From: Bacteroidales bacterium | GTDB lineage: Bacteria > Bacteroidota > Bacteroidia > Bacteroidales > WCHB1-69 | Assembly (NCBI GenBank): GCA_016285145.1 | Contig: JAEEQE010000020.1 | Coordinates: 1-49,043 of the forward strand | Reading direction: 5' to 3' | DNA length: 49,043 bases | Shown: positions 33,557-42,812 of the stretch, in pieces | How positions within the stretch are numbered: position 1 is the first letter of the stretch | How the letters are laid out: the number at the start of each line of letters is the position of its first letter | Notes under the pieces: model-generated | Told to the model about the DNA's origin: nothing | The model's database searches: none | Seen by the model: only the letters and a program-made list of their open reading frames with translations | Made by a program: the position numbers and the translations under genes

Positions 33557-35626
33557 ATGAAAAAACATCTCCTCACCATCCTCCTGCTTTTCCTTGGCAT
33601 GGCAGTTCTTCAGGCCCAGACCACCCAGACCATCACATCCCCGAACCAAAAACTGAAGTTGAAAGTGGACCTCAGTGGTGAGATTATCCGCTATTCCGTC
33701 CTCTGTGAAAATGGGGAATTCCTAAAGCCGTCAAGCATCGGGATGGAACTGGACAACGGCACGTTGCTGGGTCGCGAACCCATCCGCTCCCTGCGCAAAG
33801 GCGGCCGCCGGAGTGTGGACCGTATGGTGGCCTCCCCGCTGTACCGCAAGGACTCCATCCACGAACAGTATAACGAGCTTTATCTCCAGTACAAATCAGG
33901 CTACAACGTTGTGTTCCGCGTGTACAACTCAGGCGTGGCCTACCGCTTTGAGACCGCATTCAAGGATTCCATCACGATTGCGCGTGAAATCACGGAGTTC
34001 AATTTCTCCGACGGTTATCCCGAAATGAGTGCGGGCAGATTCATCGGCACCAATGCAATAATACCATACGTGAATGCCAAACCCGTAACTGACGGCGACT
34101 TTTCCCCACAATACAGCACATCGTTCGAGAACACTTATACCCATATCCCGCTCAAAGAGATGGATGACGGTCGCCTCACCTTTTTGCCGCTACTGGTGGC
34201 ACAGGACTATTCCCCGGGCGATTTCGGGAAGAATTACAAGTCACGCCTTGCCGTCATCACTGAGGCCGACCTGCACGACTACCCGGGAATGTATCTCAAA
34301 CACACCGAGGGCAACTCGATGATCGGCTATTTCGCGCCGCTGCCAAAAACCTGGGAGCAGGGCGGGCATAACAACCTGCAGTATGTGGTGAAAGAACGCC
34401 ACGACTACATCGCCAAGAGCGCCGGCACACGCACCTTCCCGTGGCGCGTCATCGCTATCTCCCAAGAGGACAAGGAATTAGTGGATAACGACCTCGTATA
34501 TTTGCTGGCTGCGCCCTCGCAGGTGGAGGACATCTCTTGGATCAAGCCCGGCAAGGTGGCCTGGGACTGGTGGAACAACTGGAACATCTGGGGCGTGGAT
34601 TTCAAGGCGGGTATCAACAATGAGACCTACAAATACTACATCGACTTTGCTGCCGATAAAGGTATAGAATACGTGATTTTGGACGAGGGCTGGGCCGTGA
34701 ACAAACAGGCCGACCTTTTCCAGGTGGTGCCCGAAATCGACCTCCCGATGCTGGTGAAATATGCGGCCTCCAAGGGCGTCGGCATCGTGCTGTGGGCCGG
34801 TTACGCCGCGATGGACAAAGATATGGAGCACGTCTGCCAGCACTACTCCGAGATGGGCGTCAAGGGCTTCAAGGTCGATTTCATGGACCGCGACGACCAG
34901 ATCGTGGTTAACTTCTACGAACGGATGGCCGCTATGGCTGCCAAATACCACCTATTCATCGACTTCCACGGGGCGTACAAGCCCACGGGACTGAATCGCA
35001 CCTATCCGAATGTGCTCAACTACGAGGGCGTGTTCGGCTTAGAGCAGTGCAAGTGGGCCGACAGCAAAACAGATATGGTAAAGTATGAGGTCACGATTCC
35101 GTTTATCCGGATGCTTGCGGGTCCGATGGACTTCACGCAGGGAGCGATGCGCAACGGTGCCAAGAACTGCTATTTCCCCAGCTGGAACGAGCCGATGAGT
35201 CAGGGCACGCGCTGCCGTCAATTGGCTGAGTACGTGATTTTTGACGCACCCTTCGCGATGCTTTGCGACGCACCCACGGCTTACATGCAGGAGACCGAAT
35301 GCACCGAGTTCATTGCCAAGGTGCCCACCGTGTGGGACGAGACCCGCATCTTGGACGGCAGGGTGGGCGAGTACGTGATTTCTGCCAAGCGCAAAGGCAA
35401 TACGTGGTACATCGGCGCCATCACCGACTGGAACGCCCGCACCGTTGAGATCGACCTCAAGGCCTTGGGCATCACCTCCGGCACGGTCACGATGTTCGTG
35501 GACGGGCCGAACGCCAAGCGCAAAGGCGTTGACTACCAGAAGAAAACGGAGGTTTTTCCCGCCGACGGCAAGTTAAGTGTGGAGTTGGCCCCGGGCGGGG
35601 GAGCGGCGATAACAATTACGAATTGA
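33557..35626 (+). CDS. GH97 glycoside hydrolase, probable retaining alpha-galactosidase type
   Basis: A 689-residue secreted enzyme with a signal peptide (MKKHLLTILLLFLGMAVLQAQ). The N-terminal beta-sandwich (SPNQKLKLKVDLSGEIIRYSV) is typical of GH97, followed by the barrel (WDWWNNWNIWGVDF) and a C-terminal beta domain. The visible active-site pattern has Asp441 in GFKVDFMDRDDQ and Glu490 in NYEGVFG. In inverting SusB-type alpha-glucosidases the first position is Gly and the segment after it reads NAHEAVRPTG, whereas this protein has DFHGAYKPTG. That favours the retaining alpha-galactosidase branch, represented by BtGH97b. galM and galK lie downstream in the window, which would suit galactose release. 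The start at 33557 is chosen over 33533 because of the promoter and signal peptide. Confidence 0.9.
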   Translation: MKKHLLTILLLFLGMAVLQAQTTQTITSPNQKLKLKVDLSGEIIRYSVLCENGEFLKPSSIGMELDNGTLLGREPIRSLRKGGRRSVDRMVASPLYRKDSIHEQYNELYLQYKSGYNVVFRVYNSGVAYRFETAFKDSITIAREITEFNFSDGYPEMSAGRFIGTNAIIPYVNAKPVTDGDFSPQYSTSFENTYTHIPLKEMDDGRLTFLPLLVAQDYSPGDFGKNYKSRLAVITEADLHDYPGMYLKHTEGNSMIGYFAPLPKTWEQGGHNNLQYVVKERHDYIAKSAGTRTFPWRVIAISQEDKELVDNDLVYLLAAPSQVEDISWIKPGKVAWDWWNNWNIWGVDFKAGINNETYKYYIDFAADKGIEYVILDEGWAVNKQADLFQVVPEIDLPMLVKYAASKGVGIVLWAGYAAMDKDMEHVCQHYSEMGVKGFKVDFMDRDDQIVVNFYERMAAMAAKYHLFIDFHGAYKPTGLNRTYPNVLNYEGVFGLEQCKWADSKTDMVKYEVTIPFIRMLAGPMDFTQGAMRNGAKNCYFPSWNEPMSQGTRCRQLAEYVIFDAPFAMLCDAPTAYMQETECTEFIAKVPTVWDETRILDGRVGEYVISAKRKGNTWYIGAITDWNARTVEIDLKALGITSGTVTMFVDGPNAKRKGVDYQKKTEVFPADGKLSVELAPGGGAAITITN

Positions 35627-35710
35627 AAACAGAGCAGCCCTGACAGTGTTTTTTTTCTGTTTTTGAAAATTCTCGTTTAACTTATTAGATGAACTTACAA
35701 AACTTAAATC

Positions 35711-36274
35711 ATGAATAGTAGATTCAAAGAAAAAGCCAAAATCATTGACATCGCAATCGTGTTTTTGTGCGGTGCGGTTTCAGTCGGAACGATGCTTTAC
35801 GGGATTTTCCATTTTGGCCTGAAGGATGCTTGGAATGAACTGGTGCTTAACGTGTTCTATATTGCCTGTCTGGTGATGATTGTGATGTACTTCTTTCAAA
35901 AAGGTATCACAACAAAGCAATTCAACTACTGGTGCTCTCTTTGTGTAGGCATCACGGTGTTGTTACGCGACATTCTCTTTCCACCCCCGCTGGCCAAATA
36001 CTCTCTCCATCTGTCGTGTCTTGCCCTTTCGGTGCTGTTGCTTCTTATGCTCACTTACTTCTATGCCCGCAAGGAATGGAAAACGTACTCCAAACGCAAC
36101 CTTTGGATGATTTGTATCGTTGACATGGTCATTGCGGCACTTTATAACTATGACATCTTTCTTGAACCCATCAACGAATATACTGACTATCTGCTTGTAG
36201 AAATTTGGATTCGCCCCACCATCACCTATGGGTTGGTGGCATGTTTTGTGTCGGAAACAAAAAGTCGTGAATAG
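35711..36274 (+). CDS. Polytopic membrane protein, unknown function
   Basis: A 187-residue protein with about five to six predicted membrane helices (near 12-33, 42-60, 68-85, 100-116, 127-146 and 165-180). No known motif is recognised. It is followed with overlap by the TamB-Omp85 gene: the ATG of that gene at 36228 lies inside this one, and an alternative GTG at 36267 overlaps the stop. The two are therefore probably translated together, and this protein may be linked to envelope assembly; that is inference only. Confidence 0.7.
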   Translation: MNSRFKEKAKIIDIAIVFLCGAVSVGTMLYGIFHFGLKDAWNELVLNVFYIACLVMIVMYFFQKGITTKQFNYWCSLCVGITVLLRDILFPPPLAKYSLHLSCLALSVLLLLMLTYFYARKEWKTYSKRNLWMICIVDMVIAALYNYDIFLEPINEYTDYLLVEIWIRPTITYGLVACFVSETKSRE

Positions 36275-39200
36275 GAAAAGTTTGCTTTGGAAAATACCTT
36301 GCGTCGTTGTAGGTGTCGTCTTGTGTATAACCTTGTCGCTGTTGATTACGGTAACGGTTATTCTGGTGACGCCTGGAGGTCGTACGGCTGTCGTGCAAAG
36401 ATGTGTGGCGGAAATAAACAAGCGAACCGACTTGGATGTGGATCTGGGACGAATCTATCTGTCTCCGTTCCACCATTCTCCGATGATTCTCTATCGCGCC
36501 TACAAGGGCAAGGAAGACCTGCCTCTGCATGTTGAAATAGACAGTCTCTTTATAGGTCATCGCGGTCAGGACACACTGATTTACGTGCATGCCTTGCGTC
36601 TGCGAGGCAGTGTGAAAAAGCCTGGACCTGGTGTGTCGAGTAAGGATCTGGCAGCCCGCACCATTGTGTTGGACCAACTGCTGTTAGAGCAAACGACTAT
36701 CCATTCCGACACGTTGATTGATGCGGTTGGCATCGACGCTATTGTGGGACATCTGCAGGCAAGAAGTCCGGAACTCATCATTGCGAAAGGACAGTACCCG
36801 CTGCACGGCTTGAAACTGGCGGATGCGTATGTGGGTGTTGACCTGCGCGACACATCCTCCGATACAGAAGAGGACACAACATCTCTCTTAATGGCCTTCG
36901 ATGTGCCGGATGGCGAATTGCGCAATGTTCGGTTCGTACTCAATCCGATGGGACTGGATTTGCATGCCGGTTCCCTGAGCACGAATGTGTTGGCGGATGT
37001 GGGAGGCGACCGATATGATGCGCGTCGCCTGAATGTCGGGGATTTTTCGGTTACTCTCGGAACACTGCACCTGCCTCTTGACACAATTTATGGCGATGCC
37101 GTAGTGGATTTGAACACTGATTTGATCAACTCGAACGGATTCCATGCCAGTTCAGATTCTTTGGGGGCGAGACTGGATTTGGAGGCTGCGACGCTGAATA
37201 TGGAGACGATGCGGGTGGACGTGGCCGGTCATGCCGGTTATCGCGGCAATATGGCTACCCTGAAAGGATTCTATGACATTGACGATAAAATCTATGACAT
37301 GCTGGTGAATGTCGAGCAGGTGAACACGAGCACATTCCTCAAAGACAATGCCAGCGTGGTGTTGGCCGGCGTAATACATGCGCAGGGCAAAGGAATTGAC
37401 CCTCATTCTCCCTCGATGAAGTGCAAACTGGCTATGCACTTGACGGATGGCATCTATAATCAAATCAATGTTTCCGGACTGACGCTTGACGCCGAACTGG
37501 CCAATAAAACAATAGTTGGTAACTTGCATCTGCCCGTGACAATGGTGGACAAGGACCTTCGGCTGAAGGCAGAATCGGAACACCAGTTCTCTGTATCGGA
37601 TTTTTTAACACCGGAACGGATGACTGTGGACTACCATACACAGATGAAGAACGTGGTTGCACACGTGGCGGGAGAGGATGTTGATGTTGACTATTTGAAC
37701 CTTGACTTCAATACGGATACCACCACATCGTTGTACTTGCTCACGCAGGGACTTGTCGTTAATGCACAAAGCCCGATGCATTTGCTTCGGTTATTGGACG
37801 ATGTGCAACCGATACTGGAGACCATTGCTGACACAACGTTTGTCCAGTCCATTGTCTCGTTACAAGACTTGACGAAGCTGGACACGCTCCGACGGCTTAT
37901 ACCGGATATACAGGCGGAAATACAGTTGACGGAAGGGAGTCCCATTCAGACTATCGTCGAACGAAATGGTTTGGATATCAATATGGTGACGATGCTGCTG
38001 AAGTCCGATTCCCTCCAATCAAACCTGGTTTTGGATGTTTCAGTTCCGTATGTTGACCATTCGGACGACAGTGCGGGACTGCGCATACCCGCTACTACGG
38101 CGGCGGTACGTGTGAACATGACGGAAGGCAAGACCACTGCCTCGATCTCGGCCAACACCAGCATTACCGATGGTGTGATGAATGTGGATAACCTCTGCAC
38201 CGATGCTGCACTGCAACTTGATTTGGAAAGGAACGGGCGTGTGCTGAATGGAACGGGACACCTTGCGCTGGACAGCCTCCTGTACGATGAAATGAATTTT
38301 GGAAACCGAACGGCAGACATCAGGATTACGCCATCGGAACAGTACGACAATGCCATACGGACTGATTTGCGGTTGGATGACATACCGATGGAGTTGGTGA
38401 ACAGCATCCTGCAATTAGAGGACTTCGATTTGTATGGCATTGTTCAGGCTAAAGCCGCCGTGGACGGTTTGCCTGCACAAGTGGACCTCTCTGCCGAAGT
38501 GCTGCCACTGGAAGTAAAGGCCAATTACATGCCCTATGATGTGACATTGAGCCTGGGTGAAACGCCTATTGTGATGGAACACAATAATTTGAAACTCAAT
38601 AATGTGCATGTTTATGGCGTTGACAGTTCTTATCTGATTCTGAACGGTGGATTGGACCTCAATACGATGCGCATGGATATAAATCTGTCTGCCGATAATT
38701 TCTCTCCGGTGAAATTAGTGCAGGGTGGACCATTCCCTGTCTATGGCGACCTGAAAACCGATCTCCGCGGTCGGGTGACCGGACCGTTAGACAGTATCCA
38801 TGCAGATGCGGATGTCACAATCCTGCACACGACAGACCTTGTCTATCCGATAGATGAGAAGAATCAGGCGCAATTCAAGCCGTACGGCACGGTCAACGTT
38901 CAATACAACACCGCTGAAGGGGAACTTCACTATGGCGGAACAATCAATGTGGACGAAGGATTGGTACGCTTTTCCCCCAAATTATATCCTATGATACCCT
39001 TCCATGTGGATTCGGGAAGCTATGTCACCCTCAACGGCCCCATCGGCCAGACCATCCTGAACCTCTCTGCTTCGCAACAGGTGAAGGCAGATGTTCAATC
39101 GGCAGACGAAGAGACACGCCGTGTGACCTTCAACACGGGCGTGCGCGTAAACGGGATATTTGATTCAGTAGGTCTCAATGCGTTGGGCTTCTTCCTTGAA

Positions 39201-41069
39201 GCACCGGATGACGAAACCATTACACGTGAACTCGCCGCCATGGACGAGGACACACGCGAAGGTGTGGCGGCCGTGTTGCTGACTACCGGTATGTATATGG
39301 GCGAAAGCAATGTGGCCGCACAACAGGATGGTTATGCCCTGTCCAGCATCATCAACAGCCGTCTCAATGCCGCCATGGCAAACTCCAAAATGGGGAAAAT
39401 CATTGATGTCGATATCAGCAGTGGACAAACAGAACATGCGTCTGGCAAGACCAATGACATGAATATTGCGATCAGCAAATCCCTGTTCAAAGACAAACTG
39501 CGTATCACGATAGGCTCCACCATCTCCGACAACCCGGAGGTCAATAAGACCAACGGATTGCTCAGCCGTATTTCCGCAGACTATAAACTGACCCAGTCGG
39601 GTAATGTTTTTCTGCGAATGTACTCCATGCGCGACTATGACAATATTCTGGAAGGCGAACTTAACAAGTCCGGCATAGGGGTGGGGGCCACCAAGCAATG
39701 GAAGCGAAACCGATTTTTACCGTCATTGGGCGATTCCATCATGCGCACATACAACTTCACAGCAGATGCGGATGTCACCTATCGTTCCAACAACAGTATC
39801 GGACCAAACCTTACTCTCGCCCAATCAATACGAAATCTTTTAGGACGCGGGGAGACATTTGTGGTCAAGGGCTATGGGGCGTACTATTGGGGGCTGAGCA
39901 ACCGGTGTCCGGGAAATCCGAAAATAACCGACACTTACAAATTCGGTGTTGATGTTGCGTTCATCTTCCCGTATCTGCATTGGATTGGAGACAACAACCC
40001 TGCCGGTGACACACGCTATCGAATAGGATACAAGTACGAGAACATAGCCGGTGGATACGGCATTCACAAGTTCTCCGGTGCTTTTTCGTATTTCATTCAT
40101 CCTCCTGGCCATATCACACACGTTTTTACCCCGTTCTCGCTTTCTCTGGTTAGAGTGAAAGCCGAGTCTCCTGATTTGATTGATAATGCAGCGGAACACC
40201 CGGAACTACTCAAAGTGCTTGCCGGAAACGAGTTTGTGCCCTCCGTAGGCTATGAGTTCACCTATAGTGATTACCGATCAAAACGACGGGTGAACACCAT
40301 GTTTGACTTTGAAATCAAAGATGCAGGCAACCTGATTAACGCCGTCTATTGTGCCTTCGGACACAAGTGGGATGAACAAGAAAAATCGATTGGCCAAATC
40401 CCTTTCAACCAGTTCGTCAAGTTGACTGTGGAACTGTGGAACAAATTCAACCTGACGGAACAAGTATCCGTTGCAACACGCCTTTTTGCAGGCACTAACA
40501 TACCGCTTGGAAACTCCGCCTTTGCACCGCTTTCCGAATCCTTCTATGCAGGTGGCCCCAACAGTCTGCGAGCATCCGCGCCTTACGCCTACGGACCGGG
40601 TAACTTCAATAGCCCTATATATAATCAGAATTTCTTCCATGCCGGTGACATCAAACTCGAAGCCAACTTCGAACTGCGCTTCCCTATTGTCTGGAAACTC
40701 TATGGTGCCGTTTTCCTTGATGCCGGTAACGTTTGGAATTGGTACAACACCTCTACAGCCCTCAGCAGCGAAGATTATGCGACTCTTGTTGAAAGTCTGG
40801 GGTTGACGGAGGAACTGCAGAACGGATTTGTCGGAAATCCGAATATCGCGAAGCAGATAGCCTTAGGCACAGGCGCAGGACTCCGTCTTGACATCGACGG
40901 ACTCGTAATCCGCCTGGACTTAGGAATAGGCATCCACGCACCTTACCAGACTTACAGATACACCAAAGAAGGCAAGCCTGATTTGACACGCCCCATCAAC
41001 AGCTATTACAATATGCCTTCTGTACTTGATGGCCTGCGCCTCAACTTCGGCATAGGCTATCCGTTCTGA
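36228..41069 (+). CDS. TamB-like protein fused to an Omp85/TamL-type outer-membrane barrel
   Basis: One continuous frame of 1613 codons. Residues ~20-50 give a basic stretch and a membrane helix (WKIPCVVVGVVLCITLSLLI). Residues ~55-900 are repetitive beta-rich sequence typical of the TamB/AsmA-like groove. The conserved TamB (DUF490) C-terminal domain spans about 905-1150, with DEGLVRFSPKLYPMIPF, GSYVTLNGPIGQTILNLSA, VRVNGIFDSVGLNALGFFLEAPD and ISADYKLTQSGNVFLRMYS. From about 1172 the protein becomes an Omp85 barrel: SIRNLLGRGETFVVKGYGAYY, FVPSVGYEFTYSDYRSK, the loop-6-like FYAGGPNSLRASAPYAYGPG near 1440, LEANFELRFPIVWKLYGAVFLDAGNVWNW, and a terminal strand ending in Phe1613. No POTRA domain is visible. 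Normally TamB and its barrel partner are separate. Expected role: moving lipid or outer-membrane protein across the periplasm. The start could be ATG 36228 or GTG 36267. Confidence 0.88.
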   Translation: MGWWHVLCRKQKVVNRKSLLWKIPCVVVGVVLCITLSLLITVTVILVTPGGRTAVVQRCVAEINKRTDLDVDLGRIYLSPFHHSPMILYRAYKGKEDLPLHVEIDSLFIGHRGQDTLIYVHALRLRGSVKKPGPGVSSKDLAARTIVLDQLLLEQTTIHSDTLIDAVGIDAIVGHLQARSPELIIAKGQYPLHGLKLADAYVGVDLRDTSSDTEEDTTSLLMAFDVPDGELRNVRFVLNPMGLDLHAGSLSTNVLADVGGDRYDARRLNVGDFSVTLGTLHLPLDTIYGDAVVDLNTDLINSNGFHASSDSLGARLDLEAATLNMETMRVDVAGHAGYRGNMATLKGFYDIDDKIYDMLVNVEQVNTSTFLKDNASVVLAGVIHAQGKGIDPHSPSMKCKLAMHLTDGIYNQINVSGLTLDAELANKTIVGNLHLPVTMVDKDLRLKAESEHQFSVSDFLTPERMTVDYHTQMKNVVAHVAGEDVDVDYLNLDFNTDTTTSLYLLTQGLVVNAQSPMHLLRLLDDVQPILETIADTTFVQSIVSLQDLTKLDTLRRLIPDIQAEIQLTEGSPIQTIVERNGLDINMVTMLLKSDSLQSNLVLDVSVPYVDHSDDSAGLRIPATTAAVRVNMTEGKTTASISANTSITDGVMNVDNLCTDAALQLDLERNGRVLNGTGHLALDSLLYDEMNFGNRTADIRITPSEQYDNAIRTDLRLDDIPMELVNSILQLEDFDLYGIVQAKAAVDGLPAQVDLSAEVLPLEVKANYMPYDVTLSLGETPIVMEHNNLKLNNVHVYGVDSSYLILNGGLDLNTMRMDINLSADNFSPVKLVQGGPFPVYGDLKTDLRGRVTGPLDSIHADADVTILHTTDLVYPIDEKNQAQFKPYGTVNVQYNTAEGELHYGGTINVDEGLVRFSPKLYPMIPFHVDSGSYVTLNGPIGQTILNLSASQQVKADVQSADEETRRVTFNTGVRVNGIFDSVGLNALGFFLEAPDDETITRELAAMDEDTREGVAAVLLTTGMYMGESNVAAQQDGYALSSIINSRLNAAMANSKMGKIIDVDISSGQTEHASGKTNDMNIAISKSLFKDKLRITIGSTISDNPEVNKTNGLLSRISADYKLTQSGNVFLRMYSMRDYDNILEGELNKSGIGVGATKQWKRNRFLPSLGDSIMRTYNFTADADVTYRSNNSIGPNLTLAQSIRNLLGRGETFVVKGYGAYYWGLSNRCPGNPKITDTYKFGVDVAFIFPYLHWIGDNNPAGDTRYRIGYKYENIAGGYGIHKFSGAFSYFIHPPGHITHVFTPFSLSLVRVKAESPDLIDNAAEHPELLKVLAGNEFVPSVGYEFTYSDYRSKRRVNTMFDFEIKDAGNLINAVYCAFGHKWDEQEKSIGQIPFNQFVKLTVELWNKFNLTEQVSVATRLFAGTNIPLGNSAFAPLSESFYAGGPNSLRASAPYAYGPGNFNSPIYNQNFFHAGDIKLEANFELRFPIVWKLYGAVFLDAGNVWNWYNTSTALSSEDYATLVESLGLTEELQNGFVGNPNIAKQIALGTGAGLRLDIDGLVIRLDLGIGIHAPYQTYRYTKEGKPDLTRPINSYYNMPSVLDGLRLNFGIGYPF

Positions 41070-41070
41070 T

Positions 41071-41179
41071 GGCTCACCCGTCCATAAGGTGCGGTTCGGA
41101 CTGCTGCTCAACGAAGACCAGCAGGAAATTGTCATAGAGCGCATTAAGGAGCTGTGCGTGGAGAGTTTCGGGAAATAAT
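41071..41179 (+). pseudogene. Possible C-terminal gene remnant
   Basis: Directly after the TamB-Omp85 stop there is a short frame reading ...VRFGLLLNEDQQEIVIERIKELCVESFGK to a TAA at 41177-41179. It has no start codon in a sensible place and looks like the protein-like tail of a lost gene, perhaps left by insertion of the toxin-antitoxin pair. I do not recognise the family. Confidence 0.35.
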
Positions 41180-41193
41180 AATAGGCGATAGGT

Positions 41194-41517
41194 CTATTCC
41201 AATTCCGACAAACGATATGGGATGCTGTTGGGATCTTGGTAATTGTTCCAAACGGCAAGAATAGTCACTTTGTCGGACTGAGGAGAATAAAAAACGGTAA
41301 TTTGTCGAATGGCAATCTTTCGAACTTCACAACCTTTGTATGTTGCACCTTCATATTGCTCTCCGATATGGGGGAATGAGGCAAGCTGTTCGACATTATC
41401 CATTATTCTTCTGTAGGTTTTCCGGGCGGCGCTAAATCCAAACCTGCCAAGCACATATTCGATTTCGGCGTCAAGTTCACGTTGAGCACCTCGCAACCAC
41501 TCTATTTCAAAAACCAT
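41194..41517 (-). CDS. ParE/RelE-superfamily toxin
   Basis: A 107-residue protein. The start at 41517 (MVFEIEWLRGAQRELDAEIEYVLGRFG) gives the typical ParE-type N-terminal helix pair. It is followed by VEQLASFPHIGEQYEGATYKGCEVRKIAIRQITVFY and the final VTILAVWNNYQDP strand. ParE-type toxins inhibit gyrase, while RelE-type ones cut mRNA; which applies cannot be told. Its start overlaps the end of the antitoxin gene by 11 bases, the usual coupled arrangement. A longer in-frame start at 41661 would run through the antitoxin gene and is rejected. Confidence 0.85.
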   Translation of the reverse strand: MVFEIEWLRGAQRELDAEIEYVLGRFGFSAARKTYRRIMDNVEQLASFPHIGEQYEGATYKGCEVRKIAIRQITVFYSPQSDKVTILAVWNNYQDPNSIPYRLSELE

Positions 41518-41782
41518 ACTTCGAACGGATTGAATCAGAAACGTCCTGATGTGAGACCAAAGGCTCTTCACCAGCCTCAGCCTTGCGGATGCGGTCAAGC
41601 AGAAGGGCTTGCATCTCCTCGGCGGTATGTGCATTGGGGGATGTGATAGGTGTGGCGGCAAGTTCCGAAATCAGCAGATTCACCTTGTCTTGGAGCCATT
41701 GGCCTATACTTTCACGAGTGGTGAGGTCGGGATTAATACGCCTCACAGTGGCATCATCTACATTTATTGTTACAGTACACAT
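41507..41782 (-). CDS. Antitoxin of the ParE-type pair
   Basis: A 91-residue protein from the ATG at 41782 (MCTVTINVDDATVRRINPDLTTRESIGQWLQDKVNLLIS). The N-terminal beta strand and two helices resemble the ribbon-helix-helix DNA-binding region of antitoxins paired with ParE. The acidic, flexible C-terminal half would wrap around the toxin. An alternative start at 41797 adds five residues. It has a promoter-like element at 41808-41815 and precedes the toxin with overlap, so it probably represses its own operon. Confidence 0.8.
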   Translation of the reverse strand: MCTVTINVDDATVRRINPDLTTRESIGQWLQDKVNLLISELAATPITSPNAHTAEEMQALLLDRIRKAEAGEEPLVSHQDVSDSIRSKYGF

Positions 41783-41807
41783 AGTTTCTATATCCATTTC
41801 CAGACTG

Positions 41808-41815
41808 CAAAAGTA
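41808..41815 (-). promoter_or_regulatory. -7 promoter element (TACTTTTG, minus strand) for the ParE-type operon
   Basis: On the minus strand TACTTTTG followed by C, 25 bases before the antitoxin ATG at 41782 (10 before the alternative at 41797). Confidence 0.6.
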
Positions 41816-41921
41816 CTATTTTTTTGTTATGCTACAAAGCGTTAACGTAATTTAACACGGTCGGTCTCAAATCTCAGATTTCAGGAGATTTCCTTCTTGA
41901 AACTCGAAACCGAAAAAATAC

Positions 41922-41929
41922 TACTTTTG
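41922..41929 (+). promoter_or_regulatory. -7 promoter element (TACTTTTG)
   Basis: TACTTTTG followed by C, 18 bases before the ATG at 41948, with a TTG 22 bases upstream (41897-41899). It shows that the earlier in-frame ATG at 41897 is not the start. Confidence 0.6.
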
Positions 41930-41947
41930 CCCTCCAAAAAGAATGTT

Positions 41948-42793
41948 ATGAGACACAAACTGTTATTGTACGCCTTATGCCTGCTCTCCCTCGCTGGCAC
42001 GCCGCTCGCAGGGTCCGCGCAGGATCCTGGCCAAAGGGAGCTGTTGGAGCGTGCTTACGACACAAAATCGTACGTCCTGTTGGAACGGTTTTTCGACAAT
42101 TGGCAGAAGGAATATGCTGATAACGAGGCGGAAGCATCCGACAAATGGGTCGCGGAGGTGCATAAGGTCTTCGCCGCGATGTTGCGTCCGGATATTTCTT
42201 CGAAGATTGGGGTTGAGGTTCTTGGACCGGTGCTTGTTGTGCAAAACACGTTGGATAAAATAGGTTATGTGAATAAGAAATCAATGGCTTTCCAAAAAGG
42301 TGATTTGGATAAAACAGTATATGTCACTGTTGATTCAGCTATAGATTTCCGACCGAAATATCAAATCGAAGGACTCACAACAGTCTATTTAACAGAAGGT
42401 TATAAAACTATCGTCAACGATTATATTTCAACATTCATACTTCCTCCGCTGGAAATTGAAACATTTGATGATTGGGAATTAACGGAAACAGACAGTATTT
42501 GGACTGTAACCGGCAATGAGAAAGAGCCTTACGACTTTGAGGAGGCGAAATTACAAGAAGAATTAGAGAGAATAGTATTTTTGAGAGATTATGCAGGTTC
42601 GATATACTGTCCTCACATGTTTGGTCCAACTACTATTGTTCCTCTTTTTACCATTCACGAAATTGTATTTGACCGTTCGCTTCATTATGCTGTTGTGGTT
42701 TATAGTCAATGTATTTCAGGAGGAACTGTCGTGCTTAAGAAAGTAAAAAACAAATGGATTTTCGACCATCAGTATGAATGGTGGATAGAGTAG
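41948..42793 (+). CDS. Secreted protein, unknown function
   Basis: A 281-residue product with a signal peptide (MRHKLLLYALCLLSLAGTPLAGSAQ). The mature part is acidic with alternating hydrophobic strands and a VVLKKVKNKWIFDHQYEWWIE ending that looks like a beta-strand module. No family is recognised. Its promoter is at 41922. It lies 19 bases upstream of galM but has no visible carbohydrate-related motif. Confidence 0.7.
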   Translation: MRHKLLLYALCLLSLAGTPLAGSAQDPGQRELLERAYDTKSYVLLERFFDNWQKEYADNEAEASDKWVAEVHKVFAAMLRPDISSKIGVEVLGPVLVVQNTLDKIGYVNKKSMAFQKGDLDKTVYVTVDSAIDFRPKYQIEGLTTVYLTEGYKTIVNDYISTFILPPLEIETFDDWELTETDSIWTVTGNEKEPYDFEEAKLQEELERIVFLRDYAGSIYCPHMFGPTTIVPLFTIHEIVFDRSLHYAVVVYSQCISGGTVVLKKVKNKWIFDHQYEWWIE

Positions 42794-42812
42794 TGTCTCT
42801 GAGAAGTGTTAT

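Noticed and set aside
32489-41069. A patatin-Omp85 autotransporter split into two genes
   Set aside because: The patatin has no signal peptide or POTRA, and the barrel is continuous with TamB sequence; several unrelated genes lie between.
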